A DNA stretch of 64,000 nucleotides, from positions 29,385-93,384 of the forward strand of contig CALYDD020000419.1 in the NCBI GenBank assembly GCA_944472135.2, written 5' to 3'. Under the pieces are notes generated by a model. The model was not told the origin of the DNA. It did no database searches and saw only the letters and a list, made by a program, of their open reading frames with translations. Below are positions 43,111 to 54,454 of this stretch, piece after piece (position 1 is the first letter of the stretch; the number at the start of each line of letters is the position of its first letter). Made by a program: the position numbers and the translations under genes. Origin of the DNA: Trichobilharzia regenti. Taxonomy: Eukaryota > Platyhelminthes > Trematoda > Strigeidida > Schistosomatidae.

Positions 43111-43359
43111 AGACTAAATCTTTTAAAAAACCCTGTGAAAGAGCACATGCTTTTAATTTGAAATTGTTGAAGGTTTCAACTTCCATTCCTTCATGATACC
43201 GGTTGAATTTTTTGAGTAGTTTGTGGGGTCGTGAATGCGAGTGTCTCATTCAACTTTAATCATACATTTAATAAAGCCAACTATTCGTCGGGTATTAAGA
43301 CAGATTACATCCATTGCAGGTGTAGTGATTGAACGAACTTCTTCTGTGTGTTTATTATA

Positions 43360-43585
43360 TTTGAGTCATATGAAAAAGAGAAGACGTTCTATGAAGAGAC
43401 TCTTTTCGGCGAATTCATTCACTTAGCTGTAAAATCGCATTTATATGTAATTATTTTGTGTGTGTGTGTGTACATGAGGTCTGTCAAGTTTAGATAATTG
43501 ATCAGGTAATAAAAGAATGATCTATTAAAGCAACAAGGTTAATTAGACAGCAACTAAGGTAAGATTGAGTTAGTAAGTTAGATGA
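43360..43585 (+). repeat. Dispersed repeat D, copy 1
   Basis: Shares order and sequence with 55205-55405: GAGACTCTTTTCGGCGAATTC, a GT microsatellite, GTACATGAGGTCTGTCAAG, and CTAAGGTAAGATTGAGTTAG. Both copies lie beside LINE B elements. Origin unknown. Confidence 0.6.
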
Positions 43586-44188
43586 CGTAATATAAAACCT
43601 CGCCTAGATTACTAGCTCGCTAGTTTTCTAGCCGGTCCCAAGCCCGGATAAAGAAGGAGGGTTGGGGCGTGGTGCTAGCAACTCCACCCCCAAAACTTAA
43701 TCAAATCGCTAAAGAAACTTCATTGCACAAATATATTAAAAATTCTAAAAATATAAACAGTAACCTTATTTTTAGCTGGAATCGGGGAAGTGAAATGAGG
43801 CAGGCTGGTGAAAGCCTTCGGGAAGCCAGCCAGCCGATGTAGCTTCTTTCGATGAAGCAAAAATAAGGATGGGAACGTGAAATGTTCGTATAATGTACGA
43901 AAGTGGAAAGGCTGCTCAGGTAGCCGCAGAAATGAGAAGATTTAGAATAGAAGTGTTGGGAATCTGCGAGAGCAGTATGGAACGGATCTGGAACGTGCCA
44001 ACTACCAACTGGAGAGACAGTAATCTATTCAGGTCACCCAGAGGATAATCACGAGCACACCGAGGGAGTGGTCATCATGATGTCACCAACAGCTGCCAAA
44101 GCCCTCATGCAGTTGGAACCAACATCCTCCAGGATAATGACAGCTAGGTTCAACTCAAAAGGAAGGAAAGTTACAGTCATTCAATGCT

Positions 44189-45169
44189 ATGAGCTTACAA
44201 ACATCTCAGAACAAGAGAAGAAGGAGGATTTCAACAGACAATAATCAAACAGTAATGGAAAACGTCCCAAACGGTGATATCAAAATCCTGATGGGTGATA
44301 TGAATGCGAAGCTGGGAGGAGACAACACAGGAAGAGAACTCACCATGGGTCGCGAGGCTCTTGATGAAATGAACGACAACGGTGAACTCTTCTCAGACTT
44401 CTGCGCCTTCAATGATTTGGTGATTGGTAGGAGTGTGTTCAGAAACAGGGATATACACAAAGTGACATGGATTTCACCAGATGGACACACCAAAAACCAG
44501 ATAGACTTCATTTCAATTTCAAGAAAGTGGAGACGGAGCCTACTGGACACAAGATCGAGGAGAGGGGCAGATGTGGGTTCAGACCACTATCAAGTACTAG
44601 GGACTTTCAAGGTGAAGCTAAAAGACTTGAGGATAGCTGACGATAGGCCACAATGCAAGTTCAACACTCAAAAACTGAAGGACACAACCACAAAGGACAC
44701 TTTCACTGCAACTATCAGAGCAAAGCAGGAAACACTACATGACATCACAAAAGAATCAAGTGTGGAGGACCATTGGAACTCTCTGAAGGTGATTTTCAAC
44801 GAAACGTGTTCAATGGTTCTAGGAAGAAAGAAGAGACAAGACAAGAAATGGCTCTCAACTGACACTTGGAAGCTAATAGAGGAGAGGAGAATGGTGAAAG
44901 AGAAAATGATTCAATGCAAGGACGGGCAAGAGAAAAAGACGCTGAGCTCAACTTACACAGCACTGGACAAAGAAGTGAAGAAGAGTGCTACGAAGGACAA
45001 AAGACGATTCTACGACAACCTGGACACTGAAGCTGAGAAATCAGCAGGCAAAAGGGACCTGAGGACACTATATCAGATAACCAAATCTCTATCCAGGATG
45101 GGATCAACACAATCGAAACCAAAAAGACAGCCAAGGGAACCCAATTACCAAGGAAGAAAAACAGATTAA
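44189..45169 (+). CDS. APE-like endonuclease region of LINE B (open part)
   Basis: 326 codons in one frame. APE endonuclease nicks target DNA for LINE priming. The first 30 residues are out of register with the intact copy (57280-58350), which reads SIIQCYAPTNN there, so the true N-terminal part lies in another frame upstream. MGDMNAKLG, TWISPDG, NQIDFISISRKW and SDHYQV are intact. The last ten codons drift after QSKPK, where the linker shifts frame. No RT in this frame. Probably not translated as such. Confidence 0.7.
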   Translation: MSLQTSQNKRRRRISTDNNQTVMENVPNGDIKILMGDMNAKLGGDNTGRELTMGREALDEMNDNGELFSDFCAFNDLVIGRSVFRNRDIHKVTWISPDGHTKNQIDFISISRKWRRSLLDTRSRRGADVGSDHYQVLGTFKVKLKDLRIADDRPQCKFNTQKLKDTTTKDTFTATIRAKQETLHDITKESSVEDHWNSLKVIFNETCSMVLGRKKRQDKKWLSTDTWKLIEERRMVKEKMIQCKDGQEKKTLSSTYTALDKEVKKSATKDKRRFYDNLDTEAEKSAGKRDLRTLYQITKSLSRMGSTQSKPKRQPREPNYQGRKTD

Positions 45170-45268
45170 ACAATGGGCGGATCACTTCAAAGGACTCTTG
45201 AACCGACCATCACCTGCAACCCGTCCAGAAATACCAACAACAGAGCGCACACAACTGCAAGTTGACAC

Positions 45269-45277
45269 CAATCCTCC
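45269..45277 (+). repeat. Target-site duplication, left copy
   Basis: CAATCCTCC, repeated at 48822-48830 on the other side of the LINE A insertion. Confidence 0.8.
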
Positions 45278-48200
45278 TCCCGACCGAAAGCTGCTACCTT
45301 GACGTGGTGGTCGGGCTTGAACACCGCAATGACCTAATCAAGCTATACTGGCTGAGACTTATGTCTCTTGAGGTTCTACCATGCCAGGCAGGTTGTTTGG
45401 ATAGCGGTTAAACAAAAAGCAGCTACCCAATCCAACATCATGTCCAATACAAAATTACAAAATTTCATGCCGGATCGGCCGTGGCCCGGATTAACAACGA
45501 CCGCGCTTCCTGCTGCCGTGTCACAGGGCGGGAGTGATAAATCTGCTACTGAGACACACCAAACAAAAAAGAACGAACAAAAACAGGCCGCGTGTGACCG
45601 GCCTCAAGCAGTTGTCCCCTGGGCTCTGCGGTCACGCAACCAACTTCCACGGTGTGGGCAGCCGGGAAGTAACAATCGCCCTCACAATCCGAAATGCACA
45701 CGAAACCTCTCTATTACTCACTCATCTTTGTCTTCATCATCATCTCTATCATCTTGCCTTCCTTCCACTGATGCAACTCCTCGACTTGATAGCTCTCCAC
45801 TTCCTCTCCACTCTGCGTCCACTAAAAACGATGGAAGCCAAAAAACCACCACCGACAGCATCTTAAAGCCGCGCCACCAATTTCATATAGGAGCTCTTAA
45901 TGTTAGGACACTTTGCCAAATAGGACAACAAGCATCACTAGCCAAGACCCTGGCATCACGAGCCATTGATGTATGCTGTGTTTCAGAAACACGCATACAA
46001 GACCCAAGTGTGGTTATTCACCTAACCCCACCTGGCCAACAGGTTGAATCTGCAAAATTCACCTTGAGGGTGTCAGGAGATGCCACAGCTAGTTCACGAG
46101 GATTAGCTGGCGTAGGGATAGCTTTGAGTACTAGGGCAGAAAAGACATTGCTTGACTGGATCCCGGTAGATAGCCGAGTGTGTGCTGTCCGCCTGAACGG
46201 ATCAGTAAGAAGGAGGAAGGACTGCACTACTCGCCGATGCCTTTTCGTAATCTCCGCCTACGCCCCCACTGACTGCAGTTCAGATGAAACGAAGGATGAG
46301 TTCTACCAAAAGCTGTCTAGTTTGGTGGAAAGGCTAAACGCTCAGACATAGTCGTTCTAGCTGGTGACTTTAATGCTCAAGTAGGGAAATTGTGTCAATC
46401 TGAGAAGGATGTCGGTGGCACCTATGGAGCTCCGTGCCAGCGAACCGACAACGGTGACCGTCTCCTACAGTTCTGCTCTGATAATCATTTGTTTCTTGTA
46501 AGCACTAACTTTAAACACAAGGAGAGACACTGTTTGACTTGGAGACCCCCTTCATCAAACCAACGCTGGACACAAATAGACCACATAGCAATAAGCTATC
46601 GTTGGCGTGGGTCGGTAGGAGATTGTCGCTCCTTCTGGAACACGTGCGTAGATACCGACCATGCACTGGTCCGCGCTCGGGTGTGCTTACGACTGAACGG
46701 ACGTAGGAAACAGCTGGCGGTAAAACCATCACGTCCCCAGCTCGATCAGGAAACTAAATCCGTATTTGAGGAAGAACTAGCTAAACACATATCTGTGTTC
46801 GACAGCTGTGCTCACCCTGAAGAAGCTTGGAAAAATATCCAGGCAGCCATAGATACAGCTGTAAAAGCTGTGAATAAGGTAAACCCAAAGGTGAGTAAAA
46901 ACCACTGGATCTCCACCGCCTCATCCGAACTGATAGATGCTAGAAGACTTATTCCGGCGAGCTCCGAATTCAATGAGGAGCGAAAGCTGCACAAGAGGAA
47001 ACTTACGAAAAGTCTCCGCAAGGACCGTGAACAGTGGTGGGCGACAAAAGCCAAAGAGATGGAGAAAGCTTTGAGGATAGGCAACACCAGGCAACTCTTT
47101 GGACTCATCAGGGAAACGGGTGGGAGAAGACAAATCATTAGTGAGACAATCTCGGAAAAAAATGGCACTATAATTAGCTCACAGGATAGACGACTGGATC
47201 GTTGGAAAGAGCATTATGAGGAGCAGTTTAATTTGCCCACAGCCACGCTCAACCTTCCGAGCATCCAACACCTCCCTGAATGGGATATAGACACAGGTCC
47301 TCCGTCACTAACTGAGGTTACTAAAGCTGTCACCAATCTGAAACTAGGCAAAGCAGCGGGACCTGATGGAATGACGCCAGAGGTATTTAAGTACGGTGGA
47401 GACAGCTTACTGTCCGGATTAACTGAGGTACTAGGCAGCGTCTGGGAATCAGAAGAAGTCCCATCGGGTTGGTGTAAGTCACTGATTATCCCCATATACA
47501 AGAAGGGAGACAAGTCTTCCTGTGATAATCACAGAGGGATTAGCTTGACTAATATAGTATCTAAAGTCTTAGGCTCAATAATCATGCGTAGACTGAGTGG
47601 TGCTCGGGAAGCACAAACACGAGAGAGCCAGGCAGGCTTTAGACCAGGAAGAGGGTGTATTGATCATATCTTCACCCTCCGACAGATTCTAGAACATAGG
47701 AATTCCTACCGGCGTCCAACAGTCATTATATTTCTTGACCTAAAGGCAGCATTCGACTCTGTCGATCGGGAAGTTCTCTGGAGATGCTTGGCTGTAAAGG
47801 GAATTCCAAGAAAATATATTGCACTGATTAAGGCACTCTACTCGTACTCATACAGCCAGGTGAGGGCTTACGGCGAGCTGTCATCTGAACTGATGACGAC
47901 CAGTGGTGTCCGTCAAGGATGCCCATTATCTCCTTTTCTATTCAACTTCATCATAGATGTGTTAATGGACTTAACCCTAGGTGACTTCAGTGACTCAGGA
48001 ATTGACTTGCTACCGGGGAATAATCTCGTTGACTTGGAATATGCAGACGATATAGTCCTTCTAGGCGAAGACGCTGACGAAATGCAGAGTCTTCTAAACA
48101 CGTTGAGCCGCAATCTACGAATGTTTGGCATGCGATTCGCTCCCGCCAAATGCAAGATGATGTTACAGGACTGGACTACATCGACGCCTAGTTTAAAAAT

Positions 48201-48821
48201 AGGAAGTGAAGTGGTAGAGCACGTTGACCGCTTCACTTATTTGGGAAGGACCATCAGCCCCAACGGGTTGATCTCTGACGAAATCTCAGCACGAATACAA
48301 GGGGCTCGTTTCGCATTTGTTAGTTTACGCCGACTCTGGCGTAGACGAGATGTTCGACTATCGACCAAAGGGCGGGTGTACTGCTCATCAGTCCGCTCCG
48401 TCCTCCTTTATGGTTGTGAGACCTGGCCACTGAGAGTGGAAGACATGAAAAGACTAGCTGTCTTTGATCATAGGTGCCTGCGTTCTATTTCCCGTGTAAA
48501 GTGGCATAATAAGGTGAGCAACATGGAGGTTAGGTGTAGAGTTCTAGGTAAACAGGGGAAATCAATCGACGAAGTCGTGAAGCTACAAAGACTGAGATGG
48601 TTAGGACATGTGTTACGTATGCCAAGCCATCGCCTCCCTCGACGAGCAATGTTAGCGGATATAGGGTCAGGCTGGAAAAAAGCTAGCGGCGGTCAAACAA
48701 AAACTTGGCACCAGTCAATGAAATCCACAACAGTTGGTCTAAGCCACGTAGAAAGGTGTAGACTTCCAGGCTGGGGTCCTCGGGACGGTGCAAAGTTCTA
48801 TGTCGAAAACAGACAGACAGA
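45278..48821 (+). mobile_element. LINE family A (RTE-like) copy 4, nearly full length
   Basis: Starts TCCCGACCGAAAGCTGC, ends GCAAAGTTCTATGTCGAAAAC followed by an ACAG tail, with a 9-bp target duplication. It carries an endonuclease frame (45368-46351) and an endonuclease end/RT frame (46390 onward). One frameshift lies between them near 46330-46347. Compared with copy 2 the 3' region from GWGPRDG to the terminal GCAAAG is missing, an internal deletion of the last about 40 codons plus most of the 3' untranslated region. Confidence 0.88.
45368..46351 (+). pseudogene. LINE A APE-type endonuclease, N-terminal part
   Basis: 327 codons. The first ~170 residues are low-complexity and Ser-rich. The nuclease then begins: FHIGALNVRTLCQIGQQASL (Asn of motif I), VCCVSETRIQDPS (catalytic Glu), GVGIALSTRAEKTLL and FVISAYAPTDCSS. 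The frame ends at ERLNAQT because of a one-base shift; the next nuclease motif (VVLAGDFNAQVG) is encoded in the following frame just downstream. The annotated first codon is not an ATG; the earliest in-frame ATG reads MSNTKLQ near 45440. Confidence 0.78.
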
Positions 48822-48915
48822 CAATCCTCCAACGAGAGCTGAGGTCTTGAATGCAATCAAGCTTCTGAAAGCTGGAAAAGCAGCCGGACCAGATGGAATA
48901 CCCCTGAAGCACTGA
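46390..48915 (+). pseudogene. LINE A endonuclease end, RT and C-terminus; reads through into LINE B
   Basis: 841 codons. It opens with the rest of the endonuclease (TWRPPSSNQRWTQIDHIAIS and TDHALV). RT follows with GKAAGPDGMTPEVFKYGG, IPIYKKGDKSSCDNHRGISL, QAGFRPGRGCIDHIF, FLDLKAAFDSVDREVLW, TSGVRQGCPLSPFLFNF, and LEYADDIVLLGED (YADD at 48040-48051). A C-terminal region includes [30 protein letters not shown] and LRWLGHVLRMPSHRLP. The final about 40 codons (AKFYVENRQTD onward) are the LINE 3' end and then LINE B RT sequence, joined by the insertion, so that part of the frame is accidental. Confidence 0.85.
48822..48830 (+). repeat. Target-site duplication, right copy
   Basis: CAATCCTCC, identical to 45269-45277. 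Confidence 0.8.
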
Positions 48916-49570
48916 AAGCCGACCCAGAGACTACAGCAGACATGCTGACTCCATTATTGCAAAAGGTCTGGAAGGAGGGAAAGGCGCCTATTGACTGGAG
49001 GAAAGGTTACCTTGTGAAACTACCAAAGAAGGGCGGCCTCACTCTGCAAGAACTGGCGAGGAATCATGCTCCTATCGACGCCAAGCAAAATCCTGAGTCG
49101 CATCATCCTGGAGAGATTAAAGGACGCACTGGATATAGAACTCCGATCAGAACAAGCTGGATTCAGGAAAGTCAGGCGAATCATGTACTGACCAAATTGC
49201 AACTCTACGCATCATCATCACAGAACAAAGCATGGAATGGCGATCAAACCTCTACCTCAACTTTATAGACTTTGAGAAGGCCTTCGACAGCGTTGACCGT
49301 GAAGTAATTTGGAAATTACTCGAGTACTATGGCGTACCCCAAATATTCATCAACCTTATTCAGCAGCTGTACGACAACGGCACATGTCAAGTGATCCACA
49401 ACGGAAAACTCAGTGAGGTATTTGAAGTAAACACAGGAGTCAAACAAGGGTGCTTACTATCACCAATGATATTCCTAATTGTGGTGGACTGAATTGATCA
49501 TGCGTCAGACAGTGGGAAACGAGAAGTGAAAGAGTTATGTTATCGTGGACCGACGACAAGAAGTTAGAAG
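48822..49570 (+). pseudogene. LINE family B copy, right part: RT fragment
   Basis: Resumes after the target duplication with PPTRAEVLNAIKLLKAGKAA, then frameshifts near 48900. Later blocks are LLQKVWKEGKAPIDWRKGYL, NFIDFEKAFDSVDREVIW (49262), CQVIHNGKLSEVF and VNTGVKQGCLLSPMIFLIV, then VDWIDHAS-like and a final WTDDKKLEV near 49540. It is cut off before the rest of the RT, close to a Penelope fragment and the satellite. Confidence 0.8.
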
Positions 49571-49582
49571 TTCCATATTAGT

Positions 49583-49631
49583 TTGATTATTAAATGTATC
49601 ACACAGTGAAACAGTATTGTATACTGGATGA
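49583..49631 (-). repeat. Penelope-like P5 end fragment beside the satellite
   Basis: ATTAAATGTATCACACAGTG and AACAGTATTGTATACTGGAT are the complement of the P5 3' region (compare 32950-33005). The satellite starts at the next bases. Confidence 0.6.
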
Positions 49632-52600
49632 CGTAGAACTCGTCAGCTGAATACTCTACATACACGAATATATATACTTTTGAAATTACATTGGGAGATA
49701 TAAGACTGATAAGTTGAATACTCTACGATTTAATGAATTCATCAAATTTCGGTAGAACTCGTCAGCTGAATACTCTACATACACGAATATATATACTTTT
49801 GAAATTACATTGGGAGATATAAGACTGATAAGTTGAATACTCTACGATTTAATGAATTCATCAAATTTCGGTAGAACTCGTCAGCTGAATACTCTACATA
49901 CACGAATATATATACTTTTGAAATTACATTGGGAGATATAAGACTGATAAGTTGAATACTCTACGATTTAATGAATTCATCAAATTTCGGTAGAACTCGT
50001 CAGCTGAATACTCTACATACACGAATATATATACTTTTGAAATTACATTGGGAGATATAAGACTGATAAGTTGAATACTCTACGATTTAATGAATTCATC
50101 AAATTTCGGTAGAACTCGTCAGCTGAATACTCTACATACACGAATATATATACTTTTGAAATTACATTGGGAGATATAAGACTGATAAGTTGAATACTCT
50201 ACGATTTAATGAATTCATCAAATTTCGGTAGAACTCGTCAGCTGAATACTCTACATACACGAATATATATACTTTTGAAATTACATTGGGAGATATAAGA
50301 CTGATAAGTTGAATACTCTACGATTTAATGAATTCATCAAATTTCGGTAGAACTCGTCAGCTGAATACTCTACATACACGAATATATATACTTTTGAAAT
50401 TACATTGGGAGATATAAGACTGATAAGTTGAATACTCTACGATTTAATGAATTCATCAAATTTCGGTAGAACTCGTCAGCTGAATACTCTACATACACGA
50501 ATATATATACTTTTGAAATTACATTGGGAGATATAAGACTGATAAGTTGAATACTCTACGATTTAATGAATTCATCAAATTTCGGTAGAACTCGTCAGCT
50601 GAATACTCTACATACACGAATATATATACTTTTGAAATTACATTGGGAGATATAAGACTGATAAGTTGAATACTCTACGATTTAATGAATTCATCAAATT
50701 TCGGTAGAACTCGTCAGCTGAATACTCTACATACACGAATATATATACTTTTGAAATTACATTGGGAGATATAAGACTGATAAGTTGAATACTCTACGAT
50801 TTAATGAATTCATCAAATTTCGGTAGAACTCGTCAGCTGAATACTCTACATACACGAATATATATACTTTTGAAATTACATTGGGAGATATAAGACTGAT
50901 AAGTTGAATACTCTACGATTTAATGAATTCATCAAATTTCGGTAGAACTCGTCAGCTGAATACTCTACATACACGAATATATATACTTTTGAAATTACAT
51001 TGGGAGATATAAGACTGATAAGTTGAATACTCTACGATTTAATGAATTCATCAAATTTCGGTAGAACTCGTCAGCTGAATACTCTACATACACGAATATA
51101 TATACTTTTGAAATTACATTGGGAGATATAAGACTGATAAGTTGAATACTCTACGATTTAATGAATTCATCAAATTTCGGTAGAACTCGTCAGCTGAATA
51201 CTCTACATACACGAATATATATACTTTTGAAATTACATTGGGAGATATAAGACTGATAAGTTGAATACTCTACGATTTAATGAATTCATCAAATTTCGGT
51301 AGAACTCGTCAGCTGAATACTCTACATACACGAATATATATACTTTTGAAATTACATTGGGAGATATAAGACTGATAAGTTGAATACTCTACGATTTAAT
51401 GAATTCATCAAATTTCGGTAGAACTCGTCAGCTGAATACTCTACATACACGAATATATATACTTTTGAAATTACATTGGGAGATATAAGACTGATAAGTT
51501 GAATACTCTACGATTTAATGAATTCATCAAATTTCGGTAGAACTCGTCAGCTGAATACTCTACATACACGAATATATATACTTTTGAAATTACATTGGGA
51601 GATATAAGACTGATAAGTTGAATACTCTACGATTTAATGAATTCATCAAATTTCGGTAGAACTCGTCAGCTGAATACTCTACATACACGAATATATATAC
51701 TTTTGAAATTACATTGGGAGATATAAGACTGATAAGTTGAATACTCTACGATTTAATGAATTCATCAAATTTCGGTAGAACTCGTCAGCTGAATACTCTA
51801 CATACACGAATATATATACTTTTGAAATTACATTGGGAGATATAAGACTGATAAGTTGAATACTCTACGATTTAATGAATTCATCAAATTTCGGTAGAAC
51901 TCGTCAGCTGAATACTCTACATACACGAATATATATACTTTTGAAATTACATTGGGAGATATAAGACTGATAAGTTGAATACTCTACGATTTAATGAATT
52001 CATCAAATTTCGGTAGAACTCGTCAGCTGAATACTCTACATACACGAATATATATACTTTTGAAATTACATTGGGAGATATAAGACTGATAAGTTGAATA
52101 CTCTACGATTTAATGAATTCATCAAATTTCGGTAGAACTCGTCAGCTGAATACTCTACATACACGAATATATATACTTTTGAAATTACATTGGGAGATAT
52201 AAGACTGATAAGTTGAATACTCTACGATTTAATGAATTCATCAAATTTCGGTAGAACTCGTCAGCTGAATACTCTACATACACGAATATATATACTTTTG
52301 AAATTACATTGGGAGATATAAGACTGATAAGTTGAATACTCTACGATTTAATGAATTCATCAAATTTCGGTAGAACTCGTCAGCTGAATACTCTACATAC
52401 ACGAATATATATACTTTTGAAATTACATTGGGAGATATAAGACTGATAAGTTGAATACTCTACGATTTAATGAATTCATCAAATTTCGGTAGAACTCGTC
52501 AGCTGAATACTCTACATACACGAATATATATACTTTTGAAATTACATTGGGAGATATAAGACTGATAAGTTGAATACTCTACGATTTAATGAATTCATCA

Positions 52601-54325
52601 AATTTCGGTAGAACTCGTCAGCTGAATACTCTACATACACGAATATATATACTTTTGAAATTACATTGGGAGATATAAGACTGATAAGTTGAATACTCTA
52701 CGATTTAATGAATTCATCAAATTTCGGTAGAACTCGTCAGCTGAATACTCTACATACACGAATATATATACTTTTGAAATTACATTGGGAGATATAAGAC
52801 TGATAAGTTGAATACTCTACGATTTAATGAATTCATCAAATTTCGGTAGAACTCGTCAGCTGAATACTCTACATACACGAATATATATACTTTTGAAATT
52901 ACATTGGGAGATATAAGACTGATAAGTTGAATACTCTACGATTTAATGAATTCATCAAATTTCGGTAGAACTCGTCAGCTGAATACTCTACATACACGAA
53001 TATATATACTTTTGAAATTACATTGGGAGATATAAGACTGATAAGTTGAATACTCTACGATTTAATGAATTCATCAAATTTCGGTAGAACTCGTCAGCTG
53101 AATACTCTACATACACGAATATATATACTTTTGAAATTACATTGGGAGATATAAGACTGATAAGTTGAATACTCTACGATTTAATGAATTCATCAAATTT
53201 CGGTAGAACTCGTCAGCTGAATACTCTACATACACGAATATATATACTTTTGAAATTACATTGGGAGATATAAGACTGATAAGTTGAATACTCTACGATT
53301 TAATGAATTCATCAAATTTCGGTAGAACTCGTCAGCTGAATACTCTACATACACGAATATATATACTTTTGAAATTACATTGGGAGATATAAGACTGATA
53401 AGTTGAATACTCTACGATTTAATGAATTCATCAAATTTCGGTAGAACTCGTCAGCTGAATACTCTACATACACGAATATATATACTTTTGAAATTACATT
53501 GGGAGATATAAGACTGATAAGTTGAATACTCTACGATTTAATGAATTCATCAAATTTCGGTAGAACTCGTCAGCTGAATACTCTACATACACGAATATAT
53601 ATACTTTTGAAATTACATTGGGAGATATAAGACTGATAAGTTGAATACTCTACGATTTAATGAATTCATCAAATTTCGGTAGAACTCGTCAGCTGAATAC
53701 TCTACATACACGAATATATATACTTTTGAAATTACATTGGGAGATATAAGACTGATAAGTTGAATACTCTACGATTTAATGAATTCATCAAATTTCGGTA
53801 GAACTCGTCAGCTGAATACTCTACATACACGAATATATATACTTTTGAAATTACATTGGGAGATATAAGACTGATAAGTTGAATACTCTACGATTTAATG
53901 AATTCATCAAATTTCGGTAGAACTCGTCAGCTGAATACTCTACATACACGAATATATATACTTTTGAAATTACATTGGGAGATATAAGACTGATAAGTTG
54001 AATACTCTACGATTTAATGAATTCATCAAATTTCGGTAGAACTCGTCAGCTGAATACTCTACATACACGAATATATATACTTTTGAAATTACATTGGGAG
54101 ATATAAGACTGATAAGTTGAATACTCTACGATTTAATGAATTCATCAAATTTCGGTAGAACTCGTCAGCTGAATACTCTACATACACGAATATATATACT
54201 TTTGAAATTACATTGGGAGATATAAGACTGATAAGTTGAATACTCTACGATTTAATGAATTCATCAAATTTCGGTAGAACTCGTCAGCTGAATACTCTAC
54301 ATACACGAATATATATACTTTTGAA
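49632..54325 (+). repeat. 119-bp satellite array, 39 full units plus 53 bp
   Basis: The unit start GGTAGAACTCGTC recurs every 119 bp, from 49632 (first base C) to 54273; (54273-49632)/119 is exactly 39. I saw no base difference between inner units. Each unit contains one GAATTC and one CAGCTG site, a TATATATAC run, and an internal repeat of TGAATACTCTAC (unit positions 17 and 84). The last unit breaks off inside ACTTTTGAA. Confidence 0.97.
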
Positions 54326-54454
54326 TAAAAGAAGACTGAGAAGTGTTTTCACGGAAAGCTGTAGAGTGCTTATACAGGTTTAACACAATGTATCTTCAAT
54401 GACTGTTCAAACCGTTTTGCATCCATTATTTAGACAAGAATAATGTGGTTTCAG

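Larger units (their letters stand above)
43630..45277 (+). pseudogene. LINE family B copy, 5' half: endonuclease and linker
   Basis: 5' untranslated region (CCCGGATAAAGAAGGAGG), then a frameshifted start (GKAAQVAAEMRRFRIEVLGI) and an APE-type endonuclease. The open frame from 44189 includes ILMGDMNAKLGGDNTG, VTWISPDGHTKNQIDFISI and GADVGSDHYQVLG, which hold the Asp/Asn and the terminal SDH of this nuclease family. The linker WLSTDTWKLIEERRMVKEK follows. The element is cut at 45277 by the LINE A insertion and resumes at 48822. Confidence 0.82.

Noticed and set aside
45534..45866. Second protein in the LINE A 5' region
   Set aside because: An out-of-frame shadow of the Ser-rich start of the endonuclease frame.
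46390..48915. Single 841-residue host protein
   Set aside because: The last part is LINE A tail plus LINE B sequence joined by an insertion; the rest is LINE RT.
49632..54325. CRISPR-like array
   Set aside because: The whole 119-bp unit repeats with no variable spacers, and the DNA is clearly eukaryotic.
49632..54325. W-chromosome-specific satellite
   Set aside because: Schistosome W chromosomes are satellite- and TE-rich, but nothing in the window shows sex linkage.
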